From assembly GCA_018287875.1 (NCBI GenBank), contig JAGVVL010000001.1, positions 7,192,001 to 7,256,000 of the forward strand: a stretch of DNA of 64,000 nucleotides. The letters are read 5' to 3'. Origin of the DNA: Nigrospora sphaerica (lineage: Eukaryota > Ascomycota > Sordariomycetes > Amphisphaeriales > Apiosporaceae). Under the pieces are notes generated by a model that saw nothing but the letters and a program-made list of their open reading frames with translations, ran no database searches and was not told where the DNA came from. The position numbers and the translations under genes are program-made. Below are positions 11,787 to 23,118 of the stretch, piece after piece (positions within the stretch are counted from its first letter, which is position 1; every line of letters begins with the position of its first letter).

Positions 11787-13223
11787 ATGTCAAGCGCGAC
11801 GGTCGATCCACGTACCCAAGCCTTGGGTGGTCCGGGAGCAGTGCCAAACGGGCATAGAGACAAGCCGTCGTCTGCGGAGGCCATGGGGACAGCAATTAAC
11901 GCAGTGGAGCCCCATGGACTGCCCTTGACGCCCGTCCAACTCCCAGCCAGAGCCCCGGGGCGGCGTCCTTCAACAACAAACACAACCTCGACCTCATTGG
12001 ATCACCGTGGTGCCGCCTTCACACCTCAACCCTCACCTCGTCGCCAGCAGACAGCCCCTTCCTCATCCTCGCCGCTCCGTATCAGTACGCCGACGGCCGC
12101 GCCCGCCAGGGGCCACTCCAGAACCGTATCCGACATGTCCTTCACCGGCGACAAGCGGTCTTCGCACCAGCGGGAGAAGTCCCCAGGTAGGGGCGACCAG
12201 CCCCAAGACAACTCGACCCTGTCGGCCGAGGCCGCCGCCTCGCCCGCCGCGACGCCCGGTTCCCAGCCGGCCGCAACGCCCGACAACGGCAGCTCGCCTG
12301 CTGCCACGTCATCGCGCTTCGGCTTCTTCTCTGCTCTCACCAACCGCTGGAGCAACCAGCCCGTCATTACTCCGCAGGTCGAAGAGGAGCTCCTCAGCAT
12401 GAACGTCGAGACGGCGCTGTACCCCTCGGGCTCCCCCGACGCCTTCTCCCCGGCCGCCTACAAGAACCTCCAAGCCAACGCCACGGGCCTTCTGTTGAAG
12501 ATGCAGATGGCCTACCGGCAACGAACCACGGCCCTGCATGATATGCAAGCCGAAAGGTCTGCCGAGAAGGAGGAAACCGAGGAGGCGCGCTTGCGCGTCG
12601 ATCACCTAAAGATGCAGCTCGAACACATGGCGAGCCAAGCCGTCGAGCGGGAGCATGCCATGAAACAACTGATGGACGAGCTCAAAGCCGAAAGGAAGGC
12701 CCGGCGTGGGGAACAGCTCGCTCGCGAGAAGATTCTGGCCGAGGGCTCCGTCGTCAGCGAAGACCTCGGAGTCGATGAAGAAGAGCGCAAGAAGTGGAGG
12801 AAGAGCGGCAGCACCATCAAGTCGGACGTCAGCTTCGATACGGACGAGGAGAGCGCCGAGAGCGAGAGCGTCTTCTCGCGCAGCCGCAGCCCGACCCTAA
12901 CGACCAGCGCTACCGAGATTCTCGACGTGTCCGGCCCCGAGGGCGGCAACACCCCCACGCTAAGCCTCCCGCCGAAGCCGAAGTTCGGCAAGGAAATGTC
13001 GACCTTCCAGAAGCTCATGAAGGGGATTTCGGGCGACTCGGGCAACAACGATGGCCGACCGGGTGGTTGTAAGAGCTGCAAGGGCCAGGACTCGAGTATG
13101 GCCTGGGACACGGTCAGCTTGCTGAGGGATGAGAACAAGGATCTCAAGCAGAGAATGGCACAGCTCGAGGTGGCGGTTGAGGGCGCATTAGACTTGGTCA
13201 ACGGTATCGGCGTGCGGCCGTAG
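11787..13223 (+). CDS. Coiled-coil fungal protein of unknown function
   Basis: A single-exon protein of 478 residues from the ATG at 11787; an in-frame ATG at 11682 would add 35 low-complexity residues containing Pro5 from the C18 run. The N-terminal ~200 residues are Ser/Thr/Pro/Ala-rich and probably disordered, with RTVSDMSF and SPxR sites that look like phosphorylation targets. A short conserved-looking block follows (SRFGFFSALTNRWS, then VEEELLSMNVETALYPSG). About residues 250-330 are a long Glu/Lys/Arg/Gln heptad-rich coiled coil (from AYRQRTTALHDMQAERS to MDELKAERKARRGEQ). After a Ser/acid-rich linker come FQKLMKGISG, a CKSCKGQDSS segment and a second short coiled coil near the C-terminus (LLRDENKDLKQRMAQLEVAV). 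This suggests a scaffold or self-associating protein, but I recognise no named family. Confidence 0.8.
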   Translation: MSSATVDPRTQALGGPGAVPNGHRDKPSSAEAMGTAINAVEPHGLPLTPVQLPARAPGRRPSTTNTTSTSLDHRGAAFTPQPSPRRQQTAPSSSSPLRISTPTAAPARGHSRTVSDMSFTGDKRSSHQREKSPGRGDQPQDNSTLSAEAAASPAATPGSQPAATPDNGSSPAATSSRFGFFSALTNRWSNQPVITPQVEEELLSMNVETALYPSGSPDAFSPAAYKNLQANATGLLLKMQMAYRQRTTALHDMQAERSAEKEETEEARLRVDHLKMQLEHMASQAVEREHAMKQLMDELKAERKARRGEQLAREKILAEGSVVSEDLGVDEEERKKWRKSGSTIKSDVSFDTDEESAESESVFSRSRSPTLTTSATEILDVSGPEGGNTPTLSLPPKPKFGKEMSTFQKLMKGISGDSGNNDGRPGGCKSCKGQDSSMAWDTVSLLRDENKDLKQRMAQLEVAVEGALDLVNGIGVRP

Positions 13224-14021
13224 AGGCTTATCGTGCGAGCTGCCATTGTGACGTGCAAGGGAGGGAGATGGGACGTGGCGTTTTATTGTTCTTTCAACGA
13301 GATATCCGAATTTTTCATAGATGAATGCACGCGGGATTTACCGTCTTAAGATGCCCGCCGTTGTGCAGGTCGTACGAAGAACTCGATTAGCCCAATGGTA
13401 CATGGCCATGCTCCAGGTGTAGGTAGGATGTGTGTACCATCCATTTGCCGCCAGACTTGTATTCCTGTATCTCCCGCACTCACTCCACATTCCGCTGCGT
13501 TGAGTGGTCAAGTAAGTGTCACCACTGCGAATAGAAACGTACACTCGTCTCATGGCCCTGACGTAAGAAGCTGGGTTCGCCCAATTGAGGATAAAATGCA
13601 AGATGATGGCCGGCTCGTCGCCTCATCGAGGCATGAGCTTCAATTGGGGTGATAAGAGGGAATTGGGCAGCTTGACCAAGGCCATTCTGGCGTATGTCGA
13701 CTCGGCCCAGTGGCGTGTTGGTTCCGCAGACGACCAGCAAGCAACGAGTCCAAGTACCACGAAAAGCCCAGGTTGAAGTCTCGCTCGTGCTTCCATCGGG
13801 CCGGCATCACTGCTATGGGAGCCCATTACTGTCTCTGGTGTGTGGCGCGTGGTCCTTTGCGAATTGACTTGGATGAAAGGGCGGTATTGGGGAGGGTTGG
13901 GTTTCATGGCCCTTCCGAACGCCTTGGAGCAATTGTATACACGGTACCGATGCCCTCTCCCAGCTCGCCATTCCGTCGCCCCCGGGGGAAGGGGGACCGG
14001 TCCGCTCCCGCGCCCTCCTGT
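13224..14021. other. Convergent intergenic region
   Basis: This lies between the ends of the coiled-coil gene (+) and NDUFB3 (-) and holds both 3' untranslated regions. I see no further gene, repeat or RNA. Confidence 0.6.
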
Positions 14022-14504
14022 CTAGTGGTGGTCCTCGCCGTGGTGCTCGTCCTTGAGGAACATGTACTCGTAGCCGCAGTAGGCGGCGAAGGCCACCGTC
14101 GCGATGCCCAGGCCCGGGAAGGCGCCCTTGAAACGGTTCCAGCGCGAGAAGGTGCCCGTGTAGCGCCAGGCCTCCCTGTGTGATGTCATTTTGCGTGAGC
14201 GTCTTGGGTGAACGAGGGGGGTGGAGCAAACGGGCAGGCCGGCCGGAAGAGGGCAGAACCGGGGAGAGGGCAGAACCGGAGAGAGAGGGGAGGAGGACTC
14301 ACGCTCGCTCCCAGGGGTCGTATCGCGGCTGGCCAGCCGCGTGGGCGTACTTCCTCACATCGAAGCCGGTAAGGTTGGGCTTCTCGCCGTGGTGCGCGCG
14401 CAGTATCCTGGAGAAGGGCGCGCGCGGGTTAACAAGACCGCCGTGTGGCCGGGCCGAGGGCCGAGGGGCTGGGCAGAACGAGGTCCGTACCTTGAGGGAT
14501 ACAT
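14022..14504 (-). CDS. NDUFB3: NADH:ubiquinone oxidoreductase subunit NDUFB3/B12 (complex I)
   Basis: A small accessory subunit of the membrane arm of mitochondrial complex I. Three exons: 14504..14491 (14 nt), 14407..14303 and 14175..14022; introns are 83 bp (GTACGG..TCCAG) and 127 bp (GTGAGT..ACACAG). The spliced product has 90 residues: MYPSRILRAHHGEKPN, then NLTGFDVRKYAHAAGQPRYD and PWERAEAWRYTGTFSRWNRF, the family signature. One membrane segment follows (AFPGLGIATVAFAAYCGYEY) and the tail is charged and His-rich (FLKDEHHGEDHH). No cleavable presequence is seen, as is usual for B12. Both junctions fall inside conserved sequence and keep frame. The 14-nt first exon is the least certain part; the internal exons are secure. 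Too short and too split to be found as one open frame. Confidence 0.93.
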
Positions 14505-15974
14505 GGTCAATTCAGGTCGCCTTGCTGCTGTCACTGCAGACTGACGAGGGGGATAGTTGCGTGGGATGCGATTCTGCTTGCTCTCATTCCACCACCGGAG
14601 CTCAATGGTTCGGTCAAGTGGGAAAGCTCACACTAGTTGGAAGCGTCCACGGTCGGTCGTCCTTCGCCCGTGGTTGTGGGAACATCGTATGACCGACCCG
14701 GCATGACCCGGCTGCCAGGTGACAGGTAGAGGATACCTAGGCTTCTACCTCGAATACCAGGTACATATTTATTTATACCGACATCGCGAGTGAAAAGCGA
14801 TGCACCCGTTGTTCGCTAAACGGCTTGAACCATCATCCTCAATACAGCCATATACTCATAAGCAAACTGCTAGAGAGATTTTGTACTTTCCATGGAAGCC
14901 AGAGACGAGGTGCAACATTCCACCATCCATCTCGACCGAGGCTGAGCTCGCCCCAAGATGCAATGCTCGACCTAGGCGGCTGCTGCACATGCTGTGCAGT
15001 TTAGCAGCCCATGTATGGGACCTGGGGTGCTGTAGGGAGTGAATGCCCGCCGTATTCGTCCGTACAGAGCTCTGTATACAGTGATCTCCCCCACTACATC
15101 AACCCCTATGGGATGTCAGTTGGGGCTATCGTCACCAGCCAGTCCCCCATGAATCAATTGAGTCATCTTGAAGACCTGTTCCATGAAGCCTATGCCGCAC
15201 CGCGCAAAAAGCATACCTCAATCCACCTAGACGGCTTACCTAGGTCTTCCGGTCCCCCATCGTGCCCTCAACCCGTCCCGTGTCGCATCTGCTACCTCTT
15301 GCATGCATCTGTTTGTTACGACTTACCCGTGTGAATAGGTAACGGCCAGACGTACGCATGTGCCGATAAGTCTACCGTTTTCCCCTTGTGCTGCGGCGAG
15401 CGCGTGAGGAACGCTATCCTTCTTGATCTGTTCCGCCGGAACAACCACGAGCAGAGTCCATAATCCGCCCACCGTTGTCTCTCCCGCGCTACCACGTTGG
15501 GCCGTTCGTTTACATAACCTACTTCACCATTCACCGGCTGGCCAAGCTCCTGCAACACCCTGGCCTCTAGTTCTTGCGTCTGCGTCTTGCATCTGCATCC
15601 CAACATCATACTCGCCCTCGCCCTCGCCCTCGCCCTCGCCCTCGCCATCGCACTCGCCCGCCATCTCGACGACGACATCTCTCTGTGCCCGCGACGGCCC
15701 CTGCCCCGCCCGGCCAACCCGTCCTAAAGCTTGCACCTCTCGCCCCTCGCACCACCAGGATCGGCCTCGGTGTTCGTAGCGGACGAGCGGGCACCTGTCC
15801 ATCGGGGACATAGCAAGGGAAGTGCCGGCCCAATCACGTTCTGGTGACGGCGCCCTTTGCGCTTCCATGATCATCGCCGGGCTTGCCCCAGGGATGAAGA
15901 AGCGAATGCGAAGGGGATAGAAACCACGGACCCGACACGTACATGAAGCACCACCAACACCGTCATCTCCCAAC
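14505..15974. other. Divergent intergenic region, NDUFB3 / CAF1
   Basis: Holds the promoters of two divergent genes. A block with the motif TACCTAGG recurs at about 14737 and 15238. A (CTCGCC)6 repeat at 15611-15646 lies in the pyrimidine-rich leader of CAF1. No further coding exon is supported. Confidence 0.6.
15611..15646. repeat. (CTCGCC)6 microsatellite
   Basis: Six perfect CTCGCC units about 330 bp upstream of the CAF1 start codon, probably in the leader. Confidence 0.9.
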
Positions 15975-17539
15975 ATGCCTCCTCAACCTCCCTCTAGGTT
16001 CCAGAACGGGCCGCCCGCGATATCTCCGTACCAGCACCAGTTTCCCTCACATCCTTCGCAGTCCCACCAACCACCTACGTCCTTGGCCGCCCAAGGCTAT
16101 CTCGGCAACCCTCAGTTAAGCGCCTTTGGTGCTGCCAATGGCCTGGGCCTGGGTTCGAGCATGTCTGCCGCCGCCGGCTTCGGCGTCGGCGGCGACCAGA
16201 CTGGTCTAAATAGCCACGCTGCCCGTATGGGCTTCGCCCACGGCGCCCAGATGCAACAGCACCCCCATCAGCAGTCCCACAGCCTCGGCGGCGATCAGCC
16301 CACGCGCTCGGGCGGTGCGGCCAAGCACCGGATACGGGACGTTTGGAGGGGCAACCTGGAGGACGAACTTGGTCTGCTGCGCGAGTTAATAGACGACTAC
16401 CCCTACGTAGCTATGGTGAGTCTCCCCGCCCGCGCTTCTGTCTATGCTCCCCGGGGCCAACCGACTGAATTGGGTTGCAGGACACCGAGTTCCCCGGCAT
16501 CGTTGGCCGTCCTATGGGCAACTTCATTGATAAGAGCGATTACCACTACCAAACCCTGCGGGTCAATGTCGACATGCTCAAGATCATCCAAGTGGGCATC
16601 TCCCTGTTCAATGAGAAGGGGGAGACGCCGCCGAACAAGCCCTCGGCCGAGTTGATGGAGAGAAGTCCGTTCGTTCGGAAATATTGGGCCACGCACGCCC
16701 AAATCCCCGTCGCGTGGCAGTTCAACTTTCATTTTGACGTGAAGAACGACATGGCCAACCAGAACTCGATCGAATCCCTGCAACAGGCCGGCATCGACTT
16801 TGACAGGATGGAGCGGGAGGGCATCGACCCCCTTGCCTTTGCCGTCCTCATGACCACGTCGGGCCTGGTGGGCTTTGAAGAGGTCAAATGGATATCCTTT
16901 CACGGCGGGTACGACTTTGGTTACTTCACCAAGTGCCTCATGAACCAGGAATTGCCTAACGACGGCGCCCGCTTCGACCAGCTTATGAAGACGTGGTTCC
17001 CCACCACGTACGACGTTAAGCACCTACTGAAGTACGCTATTAAACTACACGGAAGCGGCCGCCTGACGCCTCTCGATCCCGCGGCCACCGAGATCCTCCA
17101 AAAGTTTGAGCAGAAATCGGGCTTGGATTCCACGGCCGAATCGTTCAAGATTAGGAGGCTTGGCATGGCCCACCAGGCGGCCTCGGACAGTCTTCTCACC
17201 GGCAAGATATTCTTCCAAATCCGGGAGAAGATCTACAACGGCGACATTTCGACCGACCATATAGGCAAGATCTGGGGCCTGTCGGTTGGCGGAACCATGA
17301 ACGTCCCCCTATACACGGGTCCCAGCATGGGTAACGCTGCCAATGACAAGGAGAACAACCCGTCCAACGGCGCAAACGGGCCCAGTACGCCTAGTACGGC
17401 CAGCGTCGGGCTAGTGACAACGCCGGCGGCAGCACAGTCACATAATACCAACGGGAACGGCATCCTGCAAAACGCTGGTCCCATGACGCCCGGCGGCGGC
17501 GGCGGTGTCTTTGGCTCGTTTTCTTTCCAGCACAGATAG
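15975..17539 (+). CDS. POP2: CCR4-NOT complex deadenylase CAF1/POP2
   Basis: A DEDD-type 3'-5' exoribonuclease that shortens mRNA poly(A) tails within CCR4-NOT in the cytoplasm. Two exons, 15975..16415 and 16481..17539, joined by a 65-bp intron (GTGAGT..TTGCAG) between Met147 and Asp148; 499 residues. Residues 1-105 are a Gln/His/Pro/Gly-rich extension. The nuclease domain starts at IRDVWRGNLEDELGLLREL. Catalytic motifs are visible: Asp148 and Glu150 in YVAMDTEFPGIVGRP, Asp292 in WISFHGGYDFGYFTK, and His and Asp in RLGMAHQAASDSLLTGK. The domain ends at HIGKIWGLSVGG, and a Gly/Asn/Pro-rich tail follows. All four acidic metal ligands are kept, so the enzyme should be active. It is longer than yeast and animal CAF1 cores because of the two disordered ends, which is normal for filamentous fungi. 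Confidence 0.97.
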
Positions 17540-18443
17540 AGCCTGGGATTTCCGGGAGTCTCTCTACCTGCTTTATATGGGACTGGATCATGTCCAAACT
17601 ATAGCGGAGGCGGACAGGGATATCCGGATCGCACACCCACCGTCCCCGCCGGCAGGCAGCGGCATTCGCCGTGGGCCGGGCTCAGCGAGGTCAGCTACGC
17701 CGCGCCCGGCCGGGGGCTCGGGGACGCAATAGGGAGCCGCTAGCGACATAGGCGAGTGCCGATGGCGCCCACACGTCGCGCCGCACCGAGGCGCCAGAGA
17801 GCAGGGTGGCGGTTTGGGAAGACTATACGAAATGCTTTTTGGAATCCGTACTGTTGTATCATTATTCCAGGTGACGGCGGAACCAGGGGATCATCAGGTG
17901 GCTTTGGCAGTCGAGGGTATTTGACGGTCGTGGCGAGATCTAGGTAGGCACGGTCTCTGTGAATACAAATTCCTTCAGCGTTTGGTTGATACGAGCGACT
18001 CGTCAACTGTACAATTATTAACTTCCGCCTTCGCATGCTGTGACTACATGGTACACACCAAACACGTAGGCCGGACGATGCCCGTTGCCACGAGGCCTTT
18101 TCCTTCTGTGCCCCAATCTGCGAAACCCGGTCCTCGATCCGCTGGTAATGTCGAAGTTCGCCAGGTAAAACACGCTCACTAAAGTACCTGTATACTGTAC
18201 CATACCTGCCTAGACCAAACAGGGCCGGATAGGGCAAAAAAAAACCGCTGGGTTTACCTACAACGCCTATTTACCTTTCCAGAGTAGTCGAGGGGGCTCA
18301 ACCGGAGATGATGACGGTTGCGGCCCGGCGACACCAGGCCCCCTCGCATTTTCACCAACAAGTCGACACAGGAACGGGGTCGCGGTTGCTACCTCCCCCA
18401 GATTACTTCGGACACGAGGGCGGCAGACCGAAGCGAGCGGGCT
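17540..18443. other. Convergent intergenic region, CAF1 / GID9
   Basis: Holds two 3' untranslated regions. No coding exon, RNA gene or repeat is supported. Confidence 0.6.
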
Positions 18444-19880
18444 TCAAGTAATATAGACCTTCTTGAGCCGGTCGCCGCCGAATACCTCGCCCGTCCGCAG
18501 GTCTTTCACCTGGCCCTCCAGTAGCCCGGCCTTGCTCGAGTAGTCCTCCAGTTGGGCCTTGCCGTAGGCCCGGCCGTTGGGCAGGAGCAACAGGTCGTGC
18601 TCGACGTGGCTCTGGGTGTGGTGGGCATAGGGCACGGCGCGGGCGAGCTCGTTCAGCTCGGTGCTGCAAATGGGGCACACGCTGGTAGCCAGGCTCAAGC
18701 TTGTCGAGTGGGACGGCGCGGCCGCGCTGGCCGGGTGGGACGAGTGGCAGGCCGGCGTCTTGAGGGCCGACAGACCCGACGACAAGGCCATGTGCAACAG
18801 GGGTATGGGCGGGAGGGAAAGCAGGGTATTATGAGCCTGGGTGAAGAGGTCGGCGAGCGTCTCCCAGCGGCTCGACGAGTAGAGGTGGCTGTAAGCAGGG
18901 CACGATGCAGCCAGTTGGGGGGGCATGGCCAAGAGGGCGCAGGCCTGCTGTACTTCACGGCGATGCGAGGCACGGTACGGGTGTAGATACTTCTGGGCAT
19001 GCTTAATGGCCTCGGCTTTCTTAGCGGGCGTGCCGGAGCGGACCAGCTCGATGTATTGCTGATAGCGCAGCATGAATTCAAGGTTGCTCTGCGCGACCGG
19101 TGAGCACATGGTAGCGTAGGCAGGGCGGCGCCTTGACGGTGCAAGGTCTAGGGGGGAAGACGGGACCGCGATGGGCCGGCAGGGAGCAGCTTACCTCCAT
19201 CTTCCGCAGTTCCTTCTTGATGTCGCCAGCGGTACACCATGCCAGCGCCTCGGTCACGCTGCCGGCGCGCAGTTTGTCTCGGATCCTCGCCATGGTCTCG
19301 AAGGTCTCAACATCTACCAGGTCGCTGATGCCACGCTCCTCGGCTAGCATGCGGGCGCTCGTACCATAGCCCATGCGCAACAGGTAGTCGACCAGCAGGC
19401 GGTCCAGGCGTGTCCGGCTCCAGCCATCGTACTTAACATCCTCGGGACTGAGTATCGAGTACAGCTCGGCGAGGTGGTGTACGCGGGCGGCCTCGTGGCG
19501 GTACAGCCTGGCTTCCTCGTCGGCGAATGTCGTGAGCTTCCGCTTGACGCCCTTCATGCGCGCCAGCATGCTGTCGAGGGAGCGCAGCACGTCGTCGGAG
19601 CCGGCTTTGCCATTCATGGCCGACGTGGCCGTGTCCTTGATGGTGTTCTTGACAAAGGCGCCATCCCGCTCGACTTCCCAGTGGGCGGAGCGGAAGTTCT
19701 TGCGCAGGAGCTCGAAGGGCAGGCGGAGAAGGGGTTGGTCCTGGCAGGCCGGGCAATGTCAGCGCCACCCCGTTGCCGCAGGAGGCCCGTCTTTGGGGGG
19801 GGGGGGGGGGGGGGGAGGGAGTCGCTCACGAGAAGCAGGTGGTTTTCGTGGTCGAGCCTGAAGTACTCGCTGTTCGCCAT
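18444..19880 (-). CDS. FYV10: GID/CTLH ubiquitin ligase subunit FYV10/GID9 (MAEA homologue)
   Basis: One of the two RING-type subunits of the GID/CTLH E3 ligase, which in yeast degrades gluconeogenic enzymes when glucose returns. Three exons: 19880..19830, 19740..19195 and 19088..18444; introns are 89 bp and 106 bp, both phase 0. The product has 413 residues. The N-terminal helical region ([20 protein letters not shown]) leads to a LisH motif at about 126-158 ([20 protein letters not shown]), then CTLH (about 164-220, [19 protein letters not shown]), CRA, and a degenerate RING at about 337-381 ([11 protein letters not shown], then HHTQSH). Cys337, Cys340, His355, His356 and His360 are visible, but the full C3H2C3 set is missing, as in Gid9/MAEA. 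Intron 1 contains 21 consecutive C on the coding strand. The partner GID2/RMD5 is not in the window. Confidence 0.95.
19795..19815. repeat. G21 homopolymer in GID9 intron 1
   Basis: Twenty-one G on the plus strand, so a C21 tract in the pre-mRNA of the minus-strand gene, taking up almost a quarter of an 89-bp intron. Confidence 0.9.
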
Positions 19881-21193
19881 CTTCTCCGTTGGCGCGCCGG
19901 CGGGTGGCGTCGGGGTATGGCGGAGGCTGAGCGGGGCTAGGGAGAGAGACGAAGGGCCGGGTGCCAGTCTATGTTTGCGAGTAGGACCGAGGTGCCTGCC
20001 AGTTCAGCAGGCCAGTTGCAAAGTGAAGCGAGGGTGTCGAGGCGGGTTCGTGGAGAAGGGAACCTGACGGCGGTGTTTACGGACCTAGTTCGACTTGGAT
20101 GTTAGGTACATGACATATCGAGCTACATCCGTGGTATGTAGTAGCATGTAGCTTCCGTTATGCGGGCTTGGCAAGCTGGAGGATCTGGTGGGTACATGGG
20201 GCCTTGGAACTACCCGAGCGTGCAGAACCCGCCTCACAGAGTAGGTACTTTTCATAGAGTATAAGAAACCGCTACTAATGAGCGTCCATGCACTTCCGTT
20301 CAGCGTCCATATCCCGATGAAAGATGGAGACTGGCGTCGTTCCAGCCGGCATTGGGGCCTTGTCCCCTCGTTGCGTGCGGCTCATACACAGCAAGGTGGG
20401 CGTGCTTTATACGGCGGCCAATTCCACACTCGCCGGTACCAGCCGGGGCTGGGTTGGTCGTTCACGTCACCTTGGCTTCATACATCTCACTGTTCTATAC
20501 TGCATACCCACCTCGTATGCTGCTACGCACCTGTGTCATCCCGTGCCTGCCAGGTGTCCACCGTTACGGTAATGGTCCAACATGTCATGATCAGCAGCTG
20601 GGATACAGACGGCGGGGCAACTAGGCCACACGGTATCCGTACGTCCCATCCAATCGGTCCCGTCCAGTAGTTTTCGGTCCGGACAAGGACGACTGCTCCG
20701 GGAGCCGACCACACTTGGTTCACCTCCCTGTGCACCGTCATATACTCACAGATTCCGTTCACTTGTTTTTTGGGGGTGTGAAAAAAAAGAAAAAGCTCAA
20801 ATATATCGCGCTTTCCCCTTCCACTATGCCGCGCGAGATCGGACAACAGCTTCACTTTCGCTCGCTTTCCTCCTTGAATGCTTGCCGGTGCCCAGCCCCC
20901 TCGGTCTTGTCCGTGGTCTCCGTACCACCCACTGCAAGAGCTCAAAATGCAAGCGGTCTCTGTGGGCTGAGAAGCCAATCCTCAGCCACTGCACGCTTAA
21001 GAAACAATACTGGTATCCAGGCCACATTTATGCGCAAAGTCCATATACCCGTCGTCTACAGCAGCTGACGCTACAAGTAACGTTCCGAACCCGGATAAAG
21101 TATGTTAACTGCGGACCGTCCCTATTCGGCTCCGAGCGGTTGCGGGGCTTGCCCATGCTGGTGCTTATAGCGTTCATGGGGTCCACCCATGCC
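19881..21193. other. Intergenic region upstream of GID9
   Basis: Holds the GID9 promoter and the 3' region of the next minus-strand gene. Open frames here are short and show no conserved motif. A GTTAGGTACATGAC motif lies near 20100. Nothing else is seen. Confidence 0.55.
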
Positions 21194-23118
21194 CTAAGAG
21201 CCCCCCTGAGGGGATCGCCGGTGGTCAGTGGGAAAGAAGCCATACAGGCCGGCGTCGGATGTGGCCAGTAGATTTCTAGCCACAGCACCGCTCGTGTGAT
21301 ACCCGTGTATCTGGCGCGCACGGTTATACGGGGATGTGTGGCCTGCCAGACCTCGCCCGCCACCTGCCCTTATCCCTTGAGGACCAGTCGGTCCAGATGC
21401 GTTGTATGGTGTCGGTAGGGAAAGTCCTTGGAGGGAAGACGCAGGCACCGGCTGCCGATAACGCACATAGTTCCGATGTGGCAGACAGAACACTGTATTC
21501 TGTGCATCACGGCTGTGAGGGGTTTCTGTTGACGGCACAGTCGGGTTGGTGGGAGGGCTTGGCACTTCTCGCGGCTGCGTGCCTGGCTGATACGGAGCCC
21601 CAGAGTATCTTACGGTACCGAGAGCTGAAGCCAGAGGGTTCATATGCGACGGCTTCTCCGGGCTTCTATGCTGTTTCCGGCCTGCTGCATGCATCACCCG
21701 TGTGGCCGCGCTCATATGCTGGCTGGTAGGCATGCTCACGGGGGGTTTCGGAGGCAGCGACGCCGGTGATCTGAACCCACGACCAGCTGCAGCCGGACTG
21801 TTGGACCAAAATGCCACCTGCGGTTTCTGCGAGGCCTTCTCAAGAGCCTCGAGACCAGAAGTTCCAGTCCGCTGTCTCTTGTACCACTCTGCCGGCACAG
21901 TACTGGAGCTCCGTTCTGGTAAGGATGAAGCCGACCGCTTCCGACTGAGATCTGTAACGAGTTGAGGCCCAGTGGGCGTGGAGGTGAGCGAGGGCTTCTG
22001 TGTGACTCCAAACGCGGGTGAAGGGACCGAAGGTATTGTGCCAGGCACCTGTCTGGGGAGGCTCGTTTGAAGACAAGCCTCTTGCCTTCGCGGCGCTTCG
22101 GAATCGGCCGACTGCTTTTGCTCGCTGGGCTTGCCGGTCTGGGCCCGCAGCTCGAACTCCGCTCGCTTCTTCTTTCTTTTGAACGTGGGTAGTTTGTTTA
22201 GATCAGTTGGCAATGGCAGCGGCACTGGCGACGCGCGCTCCAAGTGCAATGGGTGATCTGTTCGCGTTTGCGCTGGCTCAGTTGCTCGTTTCACTGCAGG
22301 TTGTCCCTGCTGGCGACTGTTATTAGCAGCGGAAGACCCAGCCGGTCGGCCGGGTGTCGGTTTGGTGACGCTCTTCCCTGGGGGCTTATCGTGGGGGGCT
22401 GCCTGCCGAAGGGTGTTTCCATGCAGCTGAAACGCCGTCTCTGATGTTGGCATCTCGTTTCGGTTTGATACTGGTTGGTTCGCAGGTGCCCGGCGGCTTT
22501 CTCCCATGGTTGTAGAACCGCGTCTGGTCGTGAAAGGCCCAAAGGCTGCCATACTTAACATCCTGTTGATGTCGAGGCTCATGTCATGTCGCCACTCATC
22601 GTCTCCGTACGTAACGGGACTTGCCCTACTCAGCATACCGTTGCTGTTGACGCTCAGATTTTGCTGCACTTCGATTGCCTTGGACAGTCGGCCCTGAGTC
22701 GATCTGAAAATCAAGTCGCAGTGGTTTCTTAACCGCGCGATGTCCTTGCTCTCGGGGCCATAGGATGAAGTGTCGAAGCTGTCGAACATATTGGGGCCAC
22801 AGGAGAGCGGCTGATTGCCACCAACTCCGTGAATGCTATATAAGCTGCCCTGGAGATTGTCGAAGGTGCGATGACCATGTTGAAGTTGTTCGATCCGCTC
22901 AGATTTGGAGTATACCTGACACTGGCTCATGTGCTCCTGCACGCCTTAACCATTAACACGTGTAACTTCATGACGGTGATATTTGGACTAAAACTTGCCT
23001 GCGTATGTGCTTCAGCCGTAAGTATTTGTTCGCATACCGTCTCCCAGGGCTCCCAAAGGGCTGGCAAGCATAAAGGATTGGAGAGAGGGGGGCTCTCCGT
23101 CTGAATTGGTCGGGTCAT
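21194..23118 (-). CDS. Unrecognised Pro/Ser/Arg-rich protein, possibly lineage-specific
   Basis: A long open frame (22936..21194) with a proposed first exon 23118..23038. Intron 22937..23037 (101 bp) would use a GTATGC donor and a GTGCAG acceptor, keep frame and give 607 residues. If exon 1 is wrong, translation could begin at the in-frame ATG at 22930 (578 residues). Near residues 90-170 the sequence is less biased and partly helical (SKDIARLRNHCDLIFRSTQ, DEWRHDMSLDINRMLSMAAF). The rest is rich in Pro, Ser, Thr, Gln and Arg, with a basic KRKKKRAEF cluster that could be a nuclear localisation signal. The C-terminus is Gly/Arg-rich (GPQGIRAGGGRGLAGH). No family is recognised. It sits in DNA of lower GC content than its neighbours. 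It could be a fast-evolving nuclear protein; function unknown. Confidence 0.6.
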
